A DNA stretch of 64,000 nt from Reticulitermes speratus (taxonomy: Eukaryota > Arthropoda > Insecta > Blattodea > Rhinotermitidae). How positions within the stretch are numbered: the first letter of the stretch is position 1; every line of letters begins with the position of its first letter. Of this stretch, positions 46,701 through 56,699 are shown in pieces. Below the pieces are notes generated by a model. It was not told the origin of the DNA. It did no database searches and saw only the letters and a program-made list of their open reading frames with translations. The position numbers were made by a program, and so were the translations under genes. The stretch spans positions 31,911,944 to 31,975,943 of the forward strand of contig JAJKFL010000330.1 of assembly GCA_021186555.1 (NCBI GenBank), given 5' to 3'.

Positions 46701-49700
46701 TCTGTAAAAATATAACCATAAAATTGTCTTGTCATATACCAAAAGGGGCAGGGTGAGGGACTGAATTCACTAGAAGGCCGCTATTTACAAACAATAAGTT
46801 ACGCTGAAAGTATGGTTGAATGGCAAGTTAGTAGGCCATACTAAACTCGATAAAACGCAATAATTGGTTTACCGTGTGCCGTGTTAAAAGAGATAAGTTA
46901 TAGCTTCTAAACATTTTTTCTGCTAGCAGAGTTTGCCATATCAAATTCTGCAGACCTATCATATTATGTATGTTACGTTGTATTACGAAAACTACTCAGG
47001 TGACCATGGGCCGAAAATACTTTTCTCGAGGACCGTAAGTTGGCCAGCCCAGTTTTAAATTATGGCAAACATTGCCACTTCATGTGCAGTGTATGTATCC
47101 CTCCAACATTGGAACTGGCCTATGAACAGAAATACGACATATTGAACACTTCATGGCTGTCATCAATTACTGAACAATCCGTCTTCCCATACCTGAATTC
47201 CTGAATAACTGCAGGCAGAAACTTTGTAGTTATTGTGTCTTTCAAATCAACAAGTATAATTGCTGGTGGAGCATCACGCCCCAAAATGCTCTTCAGCTGT
47301 TTCCAAACCAGACCTTCAGGTTCAGAAGAATCTTGGCTGCCATCTACAACACAGAGGAAATTCAAATTTTTTATGCAATCATAAAGTTAACTGTAACTTT
47401 GTGCATAACTACAAAATGCCCCCTATTTTTCACATAATTCATTTTTAAAAAATTATCCCATATTGTGGTAAATATGGTCCATAATATTTCACCGCATGTC
47501 TATATTATTTCAGAATTGTCACAATTAAAACTTTCTTGATTCACTCACCAAGAAAGCAGGCATGAAGTATCAGTACTGTGTGTATGAGAAGCTTCAAGCT
47601 CATACAGACACGAACCTTTACACTCTCATGCCCCTCAGACTGCAACACATCTCGAAGAGCTTGTGTACGCAAGTCCAGCAGTTTATTCAGCAACTCTAAT
47701 GAGCTAACACCTTGCAATAAAACTAGGGTACTCAAACTGCTTGATGCATCCTGTAACAAGGAAACAACTTATTACACTCAATCAGATGCAAGATCAAGTT
47801 TAAATTTTTTAACAACATTCTCAGTTGCTGGTTCTTACTTATGCTACATGTGTTCATAATTTCTCCACTCACAAAAGTGGTAGATTACTACATTACTGAC
47901 TAACTAACTGTAGTTTTCAACACATTCCACAATGACTATACTTGGTTTCCAATATAAAGCAAGAATCTGTTGGCTGATAGAGATGGCATAAGGTTATTTT
48001 TATTTTCTTTTGATTGGGTGATAAATTATGTGGCTGTTAGATGGTGAATATCTGATGTGGTAAGCAATATATCCAGTTTTTTAGGGTGTAATCAATGACA
48101 GAGAGAGAAAGAGTAAGAAGTGTCTCATTTAATAACACCATCAATTGCTAAGATCATACAACATACACACTAGTTGCGTTCCTTTAACCTTTTCACGGCG
48201 AGCGCCAGAATACCCTTGGGCATCTGCTGGCCCGGATCAGAAAACGTGAGCTGTGTGTCTAGTGATGTACATGCTACTTGCTCCACATGTGAACCTCCAA
48301 ATGTTCCACCCATACGTCATAATTTTGTAACCTGCAGGGTAGGTGCAGGACTGGTACATTACACAGAATGTATAACACACCCAAGAGCTAACTTTGCCTT
48401 GCATTTAATAAAGCAGTTCAGACTGAAGCCAATTTACACACAATGGGGGGGGGGACCCAAGTGGTACTATATTAAATGTGAAATTAAATGGAAAACCACA
48501 CACATATTTGGATGTTACTGATAATTTGGAGAAATCGGTTCTTTATCGCTGATAAAATCTGCAGAATTATACATTCTCCCTGCTTCCAGATGTCTCGACC
48601 ACCCCTCATATTAATCACAGGACACACACTTGCCATCATTATGACGAATATCATCTCAAGTTTTTCATTCATGACAAACCTCTCATTATAAACCTTCTGA
48701 TCATAACATATGACTATCCCTACAGAAAAAAAATCTCTGCTCCTGTCAGGAATTGCATCTCAGAGACAGTCATTTAACTGACTGACTTATCCCATCTCAC
48801 AGAAAATAACACTAAATTAATACACAGACACTGGGTTGTAATTCCACTATACAATTTTTGTACTCTTTATTCTTTACCTGTAAGGTGTTTGCAGTACACA
48901 CTGATAGGATGTCAGTTTGTGTGGTGATACAAATGATGAAATTATTGTATTGTATTGTATTGTACTGTATTTCATCCTAGAAATCACTATAGAATGATAT
49001 TGGACGCGTTCAGAGAGTAGTTACAGTAAAAAGTATAATAATTACAGTAAAAGCAAACAAACACGTAAATCTGATATAATTACATACATGTACAGGACCT
49101 CACAAGACACTAATTAACATAGTACACAGAAGAAAGCACTGGCAATTACAATACAGAGATACATCTTTAACCCAGTTCCTACAAATTAGGAGTCAACTGT
49201 CATAAATTCTTCCACCAAATAAAAACTCTTTTCAAGTAGGAAGTTTCTAAGTATCTTCTTGAATTTTATTATGGACTTAACACTTTTATTTCGCTAGGTA
49301 GTTTTTTATAAACAAGCACACCGTTGTAAGCAATACTCTGTTCGAATAGTTTGGTGTTGTGACTTGTAATGAATAAATCTGACTTAGTCCTTGTATCATG
49401 CGAATGAAACAGAATTAGTTTTGAATTTACTTAAGGACATTTTAATGTATAGAACAATTTCATAGATATATATACAAGGCAGTGTCATAATCTTTAATTT
49501 TTTTAAACATGGTTTGCAACTTGTGGTGCTTGAAATATTAGCTATTAATCTTATTGCCCTTTTTTGTACTTTAAAAACTTTCTTAAGATTTCTAACGTTT
49601 CCCCAGAATAAAATACCATACTTTAAAGATGAATGCATGTATGCAAAATACAAGGTTTTAACAATATTTTTATTTACAAATGACTATATTGACAGACTAA

Positions 49701-51249
49701 ACGAAGAAAACAACAAGCTCCTCAGACTGGACAGTTGACCTCACAGTTTAATCCGCAGAACATTTCAATGAGTCGACATCGTTACAAGACAGACTTCCCA
49801 GTAAAATTAAGTGTTAACAACTTCTAACCTCTGGAGATATGCTATGAGACTGCAGCATATTCTGGCTGCCAGAGAGAATAACATCTTGGAAGTGGCTGAT
49901 GGCACCCCACTGTCTTGAGATCACAGGGAACCACATCATCACCTTACTGGCATTCAAGATATCATCTACACCTGCATGTAGCTGCAGACCTATAGCACAA
50001 AATCACGTAAGTCTCTGCTTTCACAGTTACCCTGCAAGTCATGTGAATGTATAAAGGAAGTTTTCCACTGAATTCTGGAAACTATTCCAGTAACAGTCTG
50101 TATATGTGTGTATGTGCATGTTCTAAGAAATATTACTCACCTGTATTAATGTGACGTGCAAATAAAAACAGTTGAGCACCCATTATATAATCTTCTTTTT
50201 CTACAGCACTCCAAATTTGTTCTGGAATGTCCATTAATATTTTTATTTGAATGGCAACAGAATAATAAGCTTTATTCATTGAAACCCTGGAAATGTAAGT
50301 AGAGGACACATATACACAAATTCACATTACCAACAACAACTCAATGATATTTCTGCAAACAGACCTCATACAAAACTATTCTTATTGTTGAGCATATCTT
50401 GTTATGAACAAAACAAAAACAAAAAATCCCCTCCAAACATTTATTTATAAGTTATTCTAAAAGTGACACAATGGAATGGATCTTAATATTAAAGTGATAG
50501 GTTGTTCAGACATATACACCAAATATATTAAAAATAGTTTAAAAATTCTGCATAGGGTTTCCCTCAATGCATTATGCAACAACAAACACAAAATAAAATC
50601 TCAAACTTTTATATAATTTATAGATTAAGTTCACTTGTATACCCTGATTATTTGCATACAGTTCACTACTCAACTGAGTACAAACCTTTCGCTGTCCTTG
50701 GAACTGTTTGCATCCAGTTTGAATCCTAATAAGTGTTTCTGCTGCAACTGTAGGCACTTAGTACTCATGTTCTCAATGTGTGAAATTATGCCCTGTGCAG
50801 TTTGTTTCATGTCAGCAATTGTATCTGCAGCTTCAATTAGATCTCTGTATCTTTCACTGAAATTAAATTTATTGTAATGAAGCACACAACACTTCCTTTA
50901 AAGAATTGAATAAATTTTACAGTACAATACTGAGGTGAGGAAGGCAAGATTAAAATGCAGATATTCTAATATGAGTTACACATCGCAATACAATTACAAA
51001 TTTTAAAACTATTAACACCATTATTAACACACTGTAAAAATTATGACCATCACAAGACTGTTAAGGTTATTACAAATGCGACTTCAATTCTGAGTAAAAT
51101 TGTTTAACTTACCCCACCATAGTCCGTATTTCTTGTCTTTTTCTTTCTATTTCTGTCTGCAACTTATTCTGGGTCTCTAAAATTTCTGAAATAGTATGAT
51201 CTTCAAACAATTTATCAGGATTAATATCCAATAAATTTTGCACAGGCAT
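37520..51249 (-). CDS. COG1: COG1, conserved oligomeric Golgi complex subunit 1 (15 exons, last exon not found)
   Basis: COG1 is a subunit of the eight-part COG tether that docks vesicles for retrograde traffic within the Golgi; it links the two lobes of the complex on the cytosolic face. Fifteen exons were joined by eye, and splice phases agree at all fourteen junctions, giving 865 codons against about 980 in human COG1 (from memory). The N-terminus has the family signature GERYRDLIEAADTI in a predicted coiled-coil helical region; other anchors are LDWVQDFVQQQVTALLSF, VNSIRGLDGIREE, AWVVMIARFLQALCDLCPNL and KIDPFDLDVYCPYIQNNIKR. No signal peptide or membrane segment is expected or seen. Start: the ATG at 51249 gives MPVQNLLDINPDKLFEDHTI, close to the family start. 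The last exon identified ends at a donor-like CAG/GTAAAT; reading on instead gives VNVVS and a stop at 37505-37503, so either an alternative terminus or one further exon to the left. Introns hold several repeats. Confidence 0.93.
37773..37918. repeat. Foldback repeat in COG1 intron 14
   Basis: Arms of 53 and 52 bp (37773-37825 and 37867-37918), starting GAAGGATCATAGCACTTTCA and ending with its near complement, separated by 41 bp. Confidence 0.85.
38117..38290. mobile_element. 174-bp MITE in COG1 intron 14, TA duplication
   Basis: Ends CAGTAAAACCCTGATTTAAT and, complemented, CAGTAAAACCCCTATTTAAT; TA flanks at 38115-38116 and 38291-38292. Tc1/mariner-pogo style, no coding content. Confidence 0.92.
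38562..38684 (-). CDS. COG1: COG1 exon 14
   Basis: Residues 757-797: KFEDKIDPFDLDVYCPYIQN then NIKRSVQRTQ, matching human LIDPFDLDVFTPHLNSNLHR. Donor CAG/GTAGAT, phase 0. Confidence 0.95.
38812..39301 (-). mobile_element. Dispersed repeat in COG1 intron 13, shares its arm with the 53590 palindrome
   Basis: 38812-38900 matches each arm of the palindrome at 53590-53827 (for example GTAAATAATT, ACGTTTCGGGACAACG, GGTCCCATCTTCAC). The remainder, GGGTGTGGTACAAGGTCACA onward, is extra sequence not present there, so this is probably a longer, non-palindromic member. Boundaries are approximate; no target duplication was found. A degenerate hammerhead-like order (GTGAAGA, GGGAC/GTCCC stem, GAAAC) lies at 38852-38892 on the minus strand. 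Confidence 0.65.
39560..39716 (-). CDS. COG1: COG1 exon 13
   Basis: Residues 704-756: KIHQDLVECLVDDMLGHYDE and QPQAMQLLLDVKYLTMLLVP, matching human NRALQLLYDLRYLNIVL. Donor AAG/GTGATG, phase 0. Confidence 0.95.
40581..40736 (+). mobile_element. 5'-truncated LINE, copy 6, in COG1 intron 12, 10-bp target duplication
   Basis: AATGTATGAC at 40571-40580 and 40737-40746. Carries only the end of the family (LLDDLKEKRRY-equivalent, TRFGRGYGPVVRQT) and a GAATGAATGAATAA tail; sense-oriented opposite to COG1. Confidence 0.93.
40898..41052 (-). CDS. COG1: COG1 exon 12
   Basis: Residues 653-704: QWDIVSIEEETEEGRSIHSD then IKVPSQPSLPLQSLLNSMAQ, matching human WDELEIQEEAESGSSVTSKI. Donor AAG/GTTTGT, phase 2. 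Confidence 0.95.
41155..41460 (-). mobile_element. LINE carboxy-terminal fragment in COG1 intron 11
   Basis: The minus strand reads RMRWVGHTACMGEEKRIQGF in one frame and EGKRPLGRLC in the next, the known MRWAGHVARM and EGKRPLGRPR motifs of insect LINEs with a frameshift between them. Confidence 0.7.
42345..42524 (-). CDS. COG1: COG1 exon 11
   Basis: Residues 593-652: STPWQDVCLMLRQESVATWQ then LWQHFISVKLQELSKTKL, matching the human WQEVKEVLLQQSVMGYQVW block. Donor CCG/GTAAGA, phase 0. Confidence 0.94.
43035..43197 (-). CDS. COG1: COG1 exon 10
   Basis: Residues 538-592: VNSAWVVMIARFLQALCDLC then PNLQKCFCLS, matching human LFMARLCQSLGELCPHLKQC. Donor AAG/GTAAGT, phase 0. Confidence 0.95.
43289..43311 (+). 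repeat. Long G homopolymer in COG1 intron 9
   Basis: About 23 consecutive G. Such runs are often mis-sized in assemblies; a shorter relative occurs at 24219-24231. Confidence 0.9.
44001..44181 (-). CDS. COG1: COG1 exon 9
   Basis: Residues 478-538: LLMKTKGYSPCVERLCAELD then SQLLVLLQDLQHYL, matching human GLSMKAQAISPCVQNFCSAL. Donor GCG/GTAAGT, phase 2. Confidence 0.95.
45426..45526 (-). CDS. COG1: COG1 exon 8
   Basis: Residues 444-478: STQPEHDLRWFIWKEWASDL then PQGENSQDQQQKR, the acidic to polar linker region. Donor GAG/GTGAAG, phase 1. Confidence 0.88.
45874..46236 (-). CDS. COG1: COG1 exon 7 (followed by a GC-AG intron)
   Basis: Residues 323-444, the longest exon: WLDWVQDFVQQQVTALLSFV, NSIRGLDGIREEASNLERAR, NWDVMCQQLLLPQNFNFWDA. 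The frame and the next exon join only at AAAG/GCGAGT, a GC donor; no GT donor nearby gives the right phase. Confidence 0.93.
47193..47343 (-). CDS. COG1: COG1 exon 6
   Basis: Residues 273-323: EPEGLVWKQLKSILGRDAPP, then TTKFLPAVIQEF. Donor CAG/GTATGG, phase 2. Confidence 0.93.
47549..47750 (-). CDS. COG1: COG1 exon 5
   Basis: Residues 206-273: STLVLLQGVSSLELLNKLLD and LRTQALRDVLQSEGHESVKV, matching the human IMLLEESSPRQALTDFLLAR region. Donor TTG/GTGAGT, phase 1. Confidence 0.95.
48944..49735 (-). mobile_element. Jockey/CR1-type LINE 3' end in COG1 intron 4
   Basis: The minus strand keeps LYFAYMHSSLKYGILFWGNV, FKVQKRAIRLIANISSTTSC and KILRNFLLEKSFYLVEEF in broken frames, the region after the reverse transcriptase of this LINE group. 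The tail is a TATTG repeat on the plus strand at 48944-48968. Confidence 0.85.
49829..49989 (-). CDS. COG1: COG1 exon 4
   Basis: Residues 152-205: ASKVMMWFPVISRQWGAISH then FQDVILSGSQNMLQ, matching the human FPILIRQVAAASHFRSTIL block. Donor GAG/GTTAGA, phase 0. A LINE copy lies in the intron that follows. Confidence 0.93.
50141..50286 (-). CDS. COG1: COG1 exon 3
   Basis: Residues 103-152: NKAYYSVAIQIKILMDIPEQ then IWSAVEKEDYIMGAQLFLFA, matching the human AAQIKLLLEIPEKIWSSME stretch. Donor phase 1 (CAG/GTGAGT). Confidence 0.95.
50686..50856 (-). CDS. COG1: COG1 exon 2
   Basis: Residues 46-103 with GERYRDLIEAADTIADMKQT, the most conserved COG1 motif. The acceptor is TTTCAG; the donor is AAG/GTTTGT, phase 2. 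Confidence 0.95.
51113..51249 (-). CDS. COG1: COG1 exon 1
   Basis: Residues 1-46, MPVQNLLDINPDKLFEDHTI then SEILETQNKLQTEIERKRQE. The donor is GG/GTAAGT, phase 2. The ATG is preceded by in-frame TAA a few codons upstream. Confidence 0.93.
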
Positions 51250-52479
51250 TTTAACTGATTCTTCAATTACAATGTATTAAATAGTATGATTGAGCACTAA
51301 ACTACTGAAAACTTTTAATGTCACATTTTCATAATATACGTGTCTTCTAATCACATAAATTTAACATATACACATTTAACCGACTGCCTACATACACATT
51401 CCCACATCTTACACCCATGCACACATAATACCATAGATTAACCATAATACTGAACACGGCACAGATTAATACCCTGAACATATTGGAAACTCCGTGGAAA
51501 TGTAAAACTACACCGCCATATTCGACGCCTTCGTGCGTTACTGTAGCCGGTATGGCTCACTGACTGTGGGTGGTAAGTTATGGAACTATGTAGCATACCC
51601 TCTCCTTCACCCCGTAAGTTTATGAGCATTAAAAAAATAGCAATCTTCGAAATTATTACTAACCTACTAAATACACTTATTAGGTGATATTATTTTACAT
51701 TATATTTTCTCTGACATATTTCTGCTCACATCAAAATATACTGTAAAATAATAAGGTATATTTATTGCCTAATATGTGTATTCAGTTGTTTTGTGGTGAT
51801 GACACCAGGCACAGAAAATGCAGCATATTAAGATTCAAGATTATAGTCTTCCGAATTATGGGGCTGTGTAGTCTGACTGGTGGGTACCCAAGTTTCGGGC
51901 AGGGCATACTGCCCCATTTTCTGACTGCCTGTGAAGACAGACCCAAATTCCTCCTCCAAAACATTCATAACCATGTACCAGACTACACGGCGTCCTAACC
52001 CGGACCGCATTATGAATCCGCACCACTGTGAGCACCTCAAATCCTGTACCAAAGAATATAAAGAACAAGTGAAGTGTGGATCCTACAGACACAGTATTTA
52101 ATGACACATTCTTTTTCCACCAACTGTGTACACTTTTCTCATATTTTGCCTCTTGAACAAACTGAGGAAACGAGATAAGGAACACTTCCCGGTTACAGAC
52201 ATTATCAGTATAAATACAAATTATCGGGTCAGAACCACATACGATGACTTTCAAATTTCTACTAAAATGATACATACATACATATACACATACATTCACC
52301 AATCCAATATGCACGCAAGTATGATTGGATATGGAATTTGTCAAGAACAAAGTAGATTGCAATATGCAATCAAGTCAAAACACTGAGAAACAAATGAGAT
52401 ACAAAGGTACATAAAATTAGTAAAACTATAAATAACAAGAGAATTCATACTCACTCACTAAGACAAGGTAAATATATGT

Positions 52480-54421
52480 ATTACAATAATTAATAACAAG
52501 TCAACATTTCAAAATTAAGTAGAATAAAGGACATACACACAATACACATATATGTTGCTAATAATGATGAACCACAAAAGGAGTGCAACAGCAGTTGAAA
52601 AATTATTTGTTGCTGGTTAAGTATTACAATGTTTAGAAACAAATTCGTCAATAGAATAAAAAGCATTCTTAACAAGATAATTCCTTAACATAGTCTTAAA
52701 AATATCTATATTGTTATGAAGTTTTGAAATATTTTGCGGAAGGTGATTAAATATTTTAACAGATGAATAATATCCACCTCTCTATATTGTGGAAGATCTC
52801 ACAGAAGGTACATGCAGTTCATTTTGTTGCCTAGTATTCCTGCCATGAACTGATGTGTTGGTTTGATAGATTTTAGGATTTTTAACTACAAATAACATCA
52901 AAACATAGATATGTAAACGAGGAACTGTAAGTATATCCAATTTTTTGAAACCTTCTCTACAAGAACTCCTTGGACCCAGCCTCAGCATAATCCTAATTGC
53001 TCTCTTTTGAATTATGAAAACATTTCTCATTGATGAAGATGAACCCCAGAAAATTATACAAAAATTGCTTTGTGAATGGAAATGTGCAAAATAAGCCATT
53101 TGTACAGTTTTTACATTTACAATAGATGATAACTTTCTCAAGAGAAAACAGATAGAACTCAGTTTTTAAATTAAATTGTCTAGATACAAATTCCATGTAA
53201 GCTGACAATCTAGATACATGCCCCAAAATTTAATATTTTCAGCGACAGTAAGAGCTTGATTATTGTACGATACATGTAATGGATAAGTAGAAGATTTAGA
53301 GGAAATAAATTTGATCAATTGTGTCTTACTTAAATTAAGTACCGTCTGATTATTTTGAAACCATTCAGAAATGCAACAAAATACCTTATTTAATTTAGTA
53401 TTTAGTTCAGTCCGATCATTGGACGAAAAAAGAATATTAGTGTCATCAGCAAAGAGAATGGTGTGAGAAACTTTACCTATGATGATTGGAAAATCGTTAA
53501 TATAAACATTGAACAGTAAATGACCCAACAGAGATCCCTGAGGAACACCATGTCTAGCAGTTTCCCAGTCGAATAAAATATTAGGTGAAATCTGTGGTCT
53601 TTTGGGTAATTACATGGCGTGGTGTGGTAATTATTTACCGACGTTTCGGGACAATGTATCGGTCCCATCTTCACGGGTCAAGATTTTTTTTTCCTCTTGG
53701 GATCTTGACCTGTGAAGATGGGACCGATACGTTGTCCCGAAACGTCGGTAAATAATTACCACACGACGCCGTGTAATTACCCAAAAGACGACAGATTTCA
53801 TGAACATCGCAGCGGAAGCCTCAAATCAAAATATTAGGTGAACTGTCAAGTTGCAAAAGAATTCTTTGTTTTCTGTTATACAAATAAGATTTAAGCCAAT
53901 TTAAAATAGAGCCATTTACTCCAAAAAATTCCAACTTTGAGATCAATAATTCATAACTAACACAATTGAAGGCCTTTGTCAAATCACAAAATAACCCCGT
54001 TACATATTCTTTGTTATTCCAAGCTTTGAGAATCGAATCAGTAAGTTTAAATATTGCACTTTCAGTAGATACATTATCCCTAAAGCCATATTGCTCAGAG
54101 ACCAAAATATTGTTACTTATTAGATGATGTGTTAACCTCTGGAAAATGAGCAATTCAAATATTTTAGAAAAACCAGTCAATAATGATATGGGTCTGTAAT
54201 TTGATATTTGTGATTTTTTACCTTTCTTAAAACAGGGTATAACAATAGCATACTTTAGATGCTCCGGGCAGATACCAGACGACAATGATTTGTTATAGAT
54301 GCAAGTGAGAGGTTTAGAAATATGGCTACCACATAATTTTAATATTTTATTAGATAAACCATCATAACTGCATAAACTTTTATTTTTTAATGAAGAAATT
54401 GTGCATATGACTTCTGCATGA
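52480..54421 (-). mobile_element. Jockey/CR1-type LINE with reverse transcriptase, split by a palindromic insertion
   Basis: The minus strand encodes reverse transcriptase motifs in order: NYRPISLLTGFSKIFELLIF, SEQYGFRDNVSTESAIF, LFCDLTKAFNCVSYELLISK (motif A Asp), RHGVPQGSLLGHLLFN, HTILFADDTNILFSSNDRTE (FADD catalytic pair), then NFCIIFWGSSSSMRNVFIIQ, QKRAIRIMLRLGPRSSC and the terminal GGYYSSVKIFNHLPQNIS. The frame is broken by at least an in-frame stop after VRSSTI (52785-52783) and by a 238-bp insertion between DSSPNIL and FDWETARHGV. The endonuclease part is missing, so the copy is 5'-truncated near 54421. It lies upstream of COG1, outside the transcript seen here. Confidence 0.92.
53575..53842. 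mobile_element. 238-bp palindromic element with 15-bp target duplication, inside the LINE
   Basis: AAAATATTAGGTGAA at 53575-53589 and 53828-53842. The insert is two inverted arms, GGTAATTATTTACCGACGTT and its complement, meeting near 53690 at TTTTTTTTCCTCTTGG. Removing it restores the host LINE's continuity, so it is younger than the LINE. Each arm keeps the order GTGAAGA, GGGAC/GTCCC stem, GAAAC, but with G where hammerheads need C. Confidence 0.93.
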
Positions 54422-54429
54422 TATCACAA

Positions 54430-55556
54430 GGACAATCACAGACTCAAAACTACTTACAATGTTGAACATTCTTGAAGCAGAAACAACTGCCTGCATTATA
54501 CACAACCGTCACCACATAAAATAAATTAAATACATATGCCATAATTATGATTACATTAATAAAAAAACTTCATTTCTGATGGTGATATTTTCTTCACAGT
54601 ACACACAACACTAATACACTAAAGTTGCAGCATTGCCCAGTGTTACACAACAGTCAACACACAAAACAACAACCACACAAAGTGTAATACAAAACACAAG
54701 TTCAATCTGAAGTCACAGAGGTCACAGACCACAGTGTCCACAGACAATGACCACATAGTCATTCTTCATCACTTGGAACGGCATTTATTCATTCATTCAT
54801 TCATTCATTCAATCATTTATTCATTTATTTATTGGCAGAGAGTAATGTTCTCGAACCAAACATTACATCCAGAATGTCCTCATTTACAACAGTAACTGAA
54901 AAAAGGCAAAAAAGAATGGGAAACTGTTGTTGGTAGAAGAGCCATGACTTGAATTTAACCCCTCACCTCCATCAATTATCTCTATTTTGGATGAAAACAT
55001 ACGTTTTATTCCAAAACCTAACTCTTGAAATGTGGCTGGCAGTAGGCTGCAATCCGTAGCAAGGTGGTTGAGCACGACCATTCAGTTGATATCACATCTA
55101 CGATAGCTGCTTGTCGTCCGCACTTGCAGGTGCCATTTCAAAATCTTGATTCTCAGTTGTTGTAAGTAAATGGAGCTTTACCAAGAGACTGACTCAAAAC
55201 CACCACATATGCCACTTACATTTTCCCTGCAATGAAAAGCAGACATATCACTGATATGCATATCATTATATTCATTCTCTATTACATTTAGTCTTAAGGG
55301 TCACTAGGTTAGGTTACGTAAGTTTAAGTTATGTTATTTGTTTTTTTATCTTCAGCTTCCATAAAGTACAGTAAGTTGCTGAGCAACTAGTAGCTTCTCA
55401 TGAGGGATGCTATAACTTTTTGGTCTCTATATTAGGCAATATAAATGAATGTTTTTGCAATGATGAACACAAATAATGAAGTCACAGAAACTGGCAACAA
55501 CTGTCTCAACAGTACTGCCAACATCATGCCCTTCCCATGATATCCTACGACATTTA
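54430..55556. other. No gene seen; ATTC microsatellite at 54785
   Basis: An ATTC run at 54785-54815 borders a repeat-like stretch (54820-55080) that may be another LINE or SINE end. An AGGTTAGGTTA string occurs near 55308, too short to be telomeric. Confidence 0.4.
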
Positions 55557-55606
55557 TTCATATAATTCCAACCAAGTGCACTTGCATTTCGTTGGAATTA
55601 TATGAA
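55557..55606. repeat. Perfect 16-bp inverted repeat
   Basis: TTCATATAATTCCAAC (55557-55572) and GTTGGAATTATATGAA (55591-55606), with an 18-bp spacer. Confidence 0.9.
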
Positions 55607-55654
55607 CAACATGCTTTATGCATGGAATATGAATAATATTCAGATCCTATGACC

Positions 55655-55740
55655 TATTCCTCGTCTCTGTGTGTGATCATGAAACCTCAATAAAGAGGAG
55701 GTCCTGGCCCACTAAGGGCTGTTGCACCATGGTAAAAAGA
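55655..55740 (+). mobile_element. tRNA-headed SINE, tail fragment
   Basis: TGTGTGTGATCATGAAACCT then AAGAGGAGGTCCTGGCCCAC and AGGGCTGTTGCACCATGGTA matches the last third of the copy at 7133-7400. Confidence 0.7.
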
Positions 55741-55881
55741 AAACACTTTTCCTTACACTCTTACACACACCTAACACACAGTCAATGTTACATTCACCAG
55801 CCCACTGATGGAGGCACCTTCATACCTCAAACTGTTGCACAACCCAATTATACCTTAAATGTGAGGTGCAGCTTATCACAT

Positions 55882-56041
55882 CAAACAGGACAGCAACAAG
55901 GTAATTGTGTGAAGATTCTGATCCGTTACATACCTTTAATTCAGATACCCCTCAAGTACACCAAACAGGACAGCTCCAAGGTAATTGTGTGAAGATTCTG
56001 ACGTGTTACATACCGCTAGTATAGATACTCCTCATGTACTA
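55882..56041 (+). repeat. Tandem duplication, two 80-bp units
   Basis: CAAACAGGACAGC recurs exactly 80 bp apart (55882, 55962), and each unit continues AAGGTAATTGTGTGAAGATT and GTTACATACC. It lies about 580 bp upstream of RSL24D1. Confidence 0.9.
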
Positions 56042-56618
56042 TTTCACAGTGGACAGGAACGCAATTGCTTAATGCTACCTACTTGGTTCAAACTCAGCGA
56101 AACTATTGCAGAACCCTGGTTATTAAGTCATGCGATACAGGTTTGCCCGCAAAAGTGCCTTTCTCTGCCATCTATGTGCCATTGAACACAGTCACTGAGC
56201 CCCGGCAACAGTAACGCACGTAGGTGCCGCTTGTGGTGCCACAAGAACGTGTTCCCAGGGCTCCAGTGAACCTTCACCTTCACAAATGTAACTTCAACGC
56301 TGTTCGCCAACATTACCAATTCGTTTATATTTACTTGCATAAGAGTATAATGTTAAGAATTCAAGAGCCAATTACTAGTTTCAATTATTAGTTTTACTTA
56401 CTGAAAGTAAGTCTCTTTTCAAACATTACTGAACGTGTTGGCCGAATATGAATATATTTACATTATACTTGCACAAAACTTCATTTACAAAATTGGTGTT
56501 TCGTACTGTAGGTATCGATGGCATGGATTAGAGCTAATCGACGGTACGGTTTCGACAGCATTAAGTCGTGGTTAATGGATAGAATGATACGGTTCAGTGG
56601 TAATAGTGGCAGACAATA

Positions 56619-56699
56619 ATGCGTATTGAAGCGTGTTATTTTTGTTCTTCCCGTGTTTATCCTGGCCACGGGATTCAGTTTGTAAGGAATGACTGCAAA
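56619..56699 (+). CDS. RSL24D1: RSL24D1 exon 1
   Basis: Residues 1-27. ATG in context AATAATGCG; the first half of the zinc site (C6, C9). The intron that follows is 125 bp. Confidence 0.96.

Noticed and set aside
52480-54421. Host reverse transcriptase or telomerase-like gene
   Set aside because: Motif order and the terminal HLP-type domain match Jockey/CR1 LINEs, the frame is broken, and the 5' end is truncated.
55300-55325. Telomere-like AGGTTAGGTTA
   Set aside because: Only two units; common by chance and in insect repeats.
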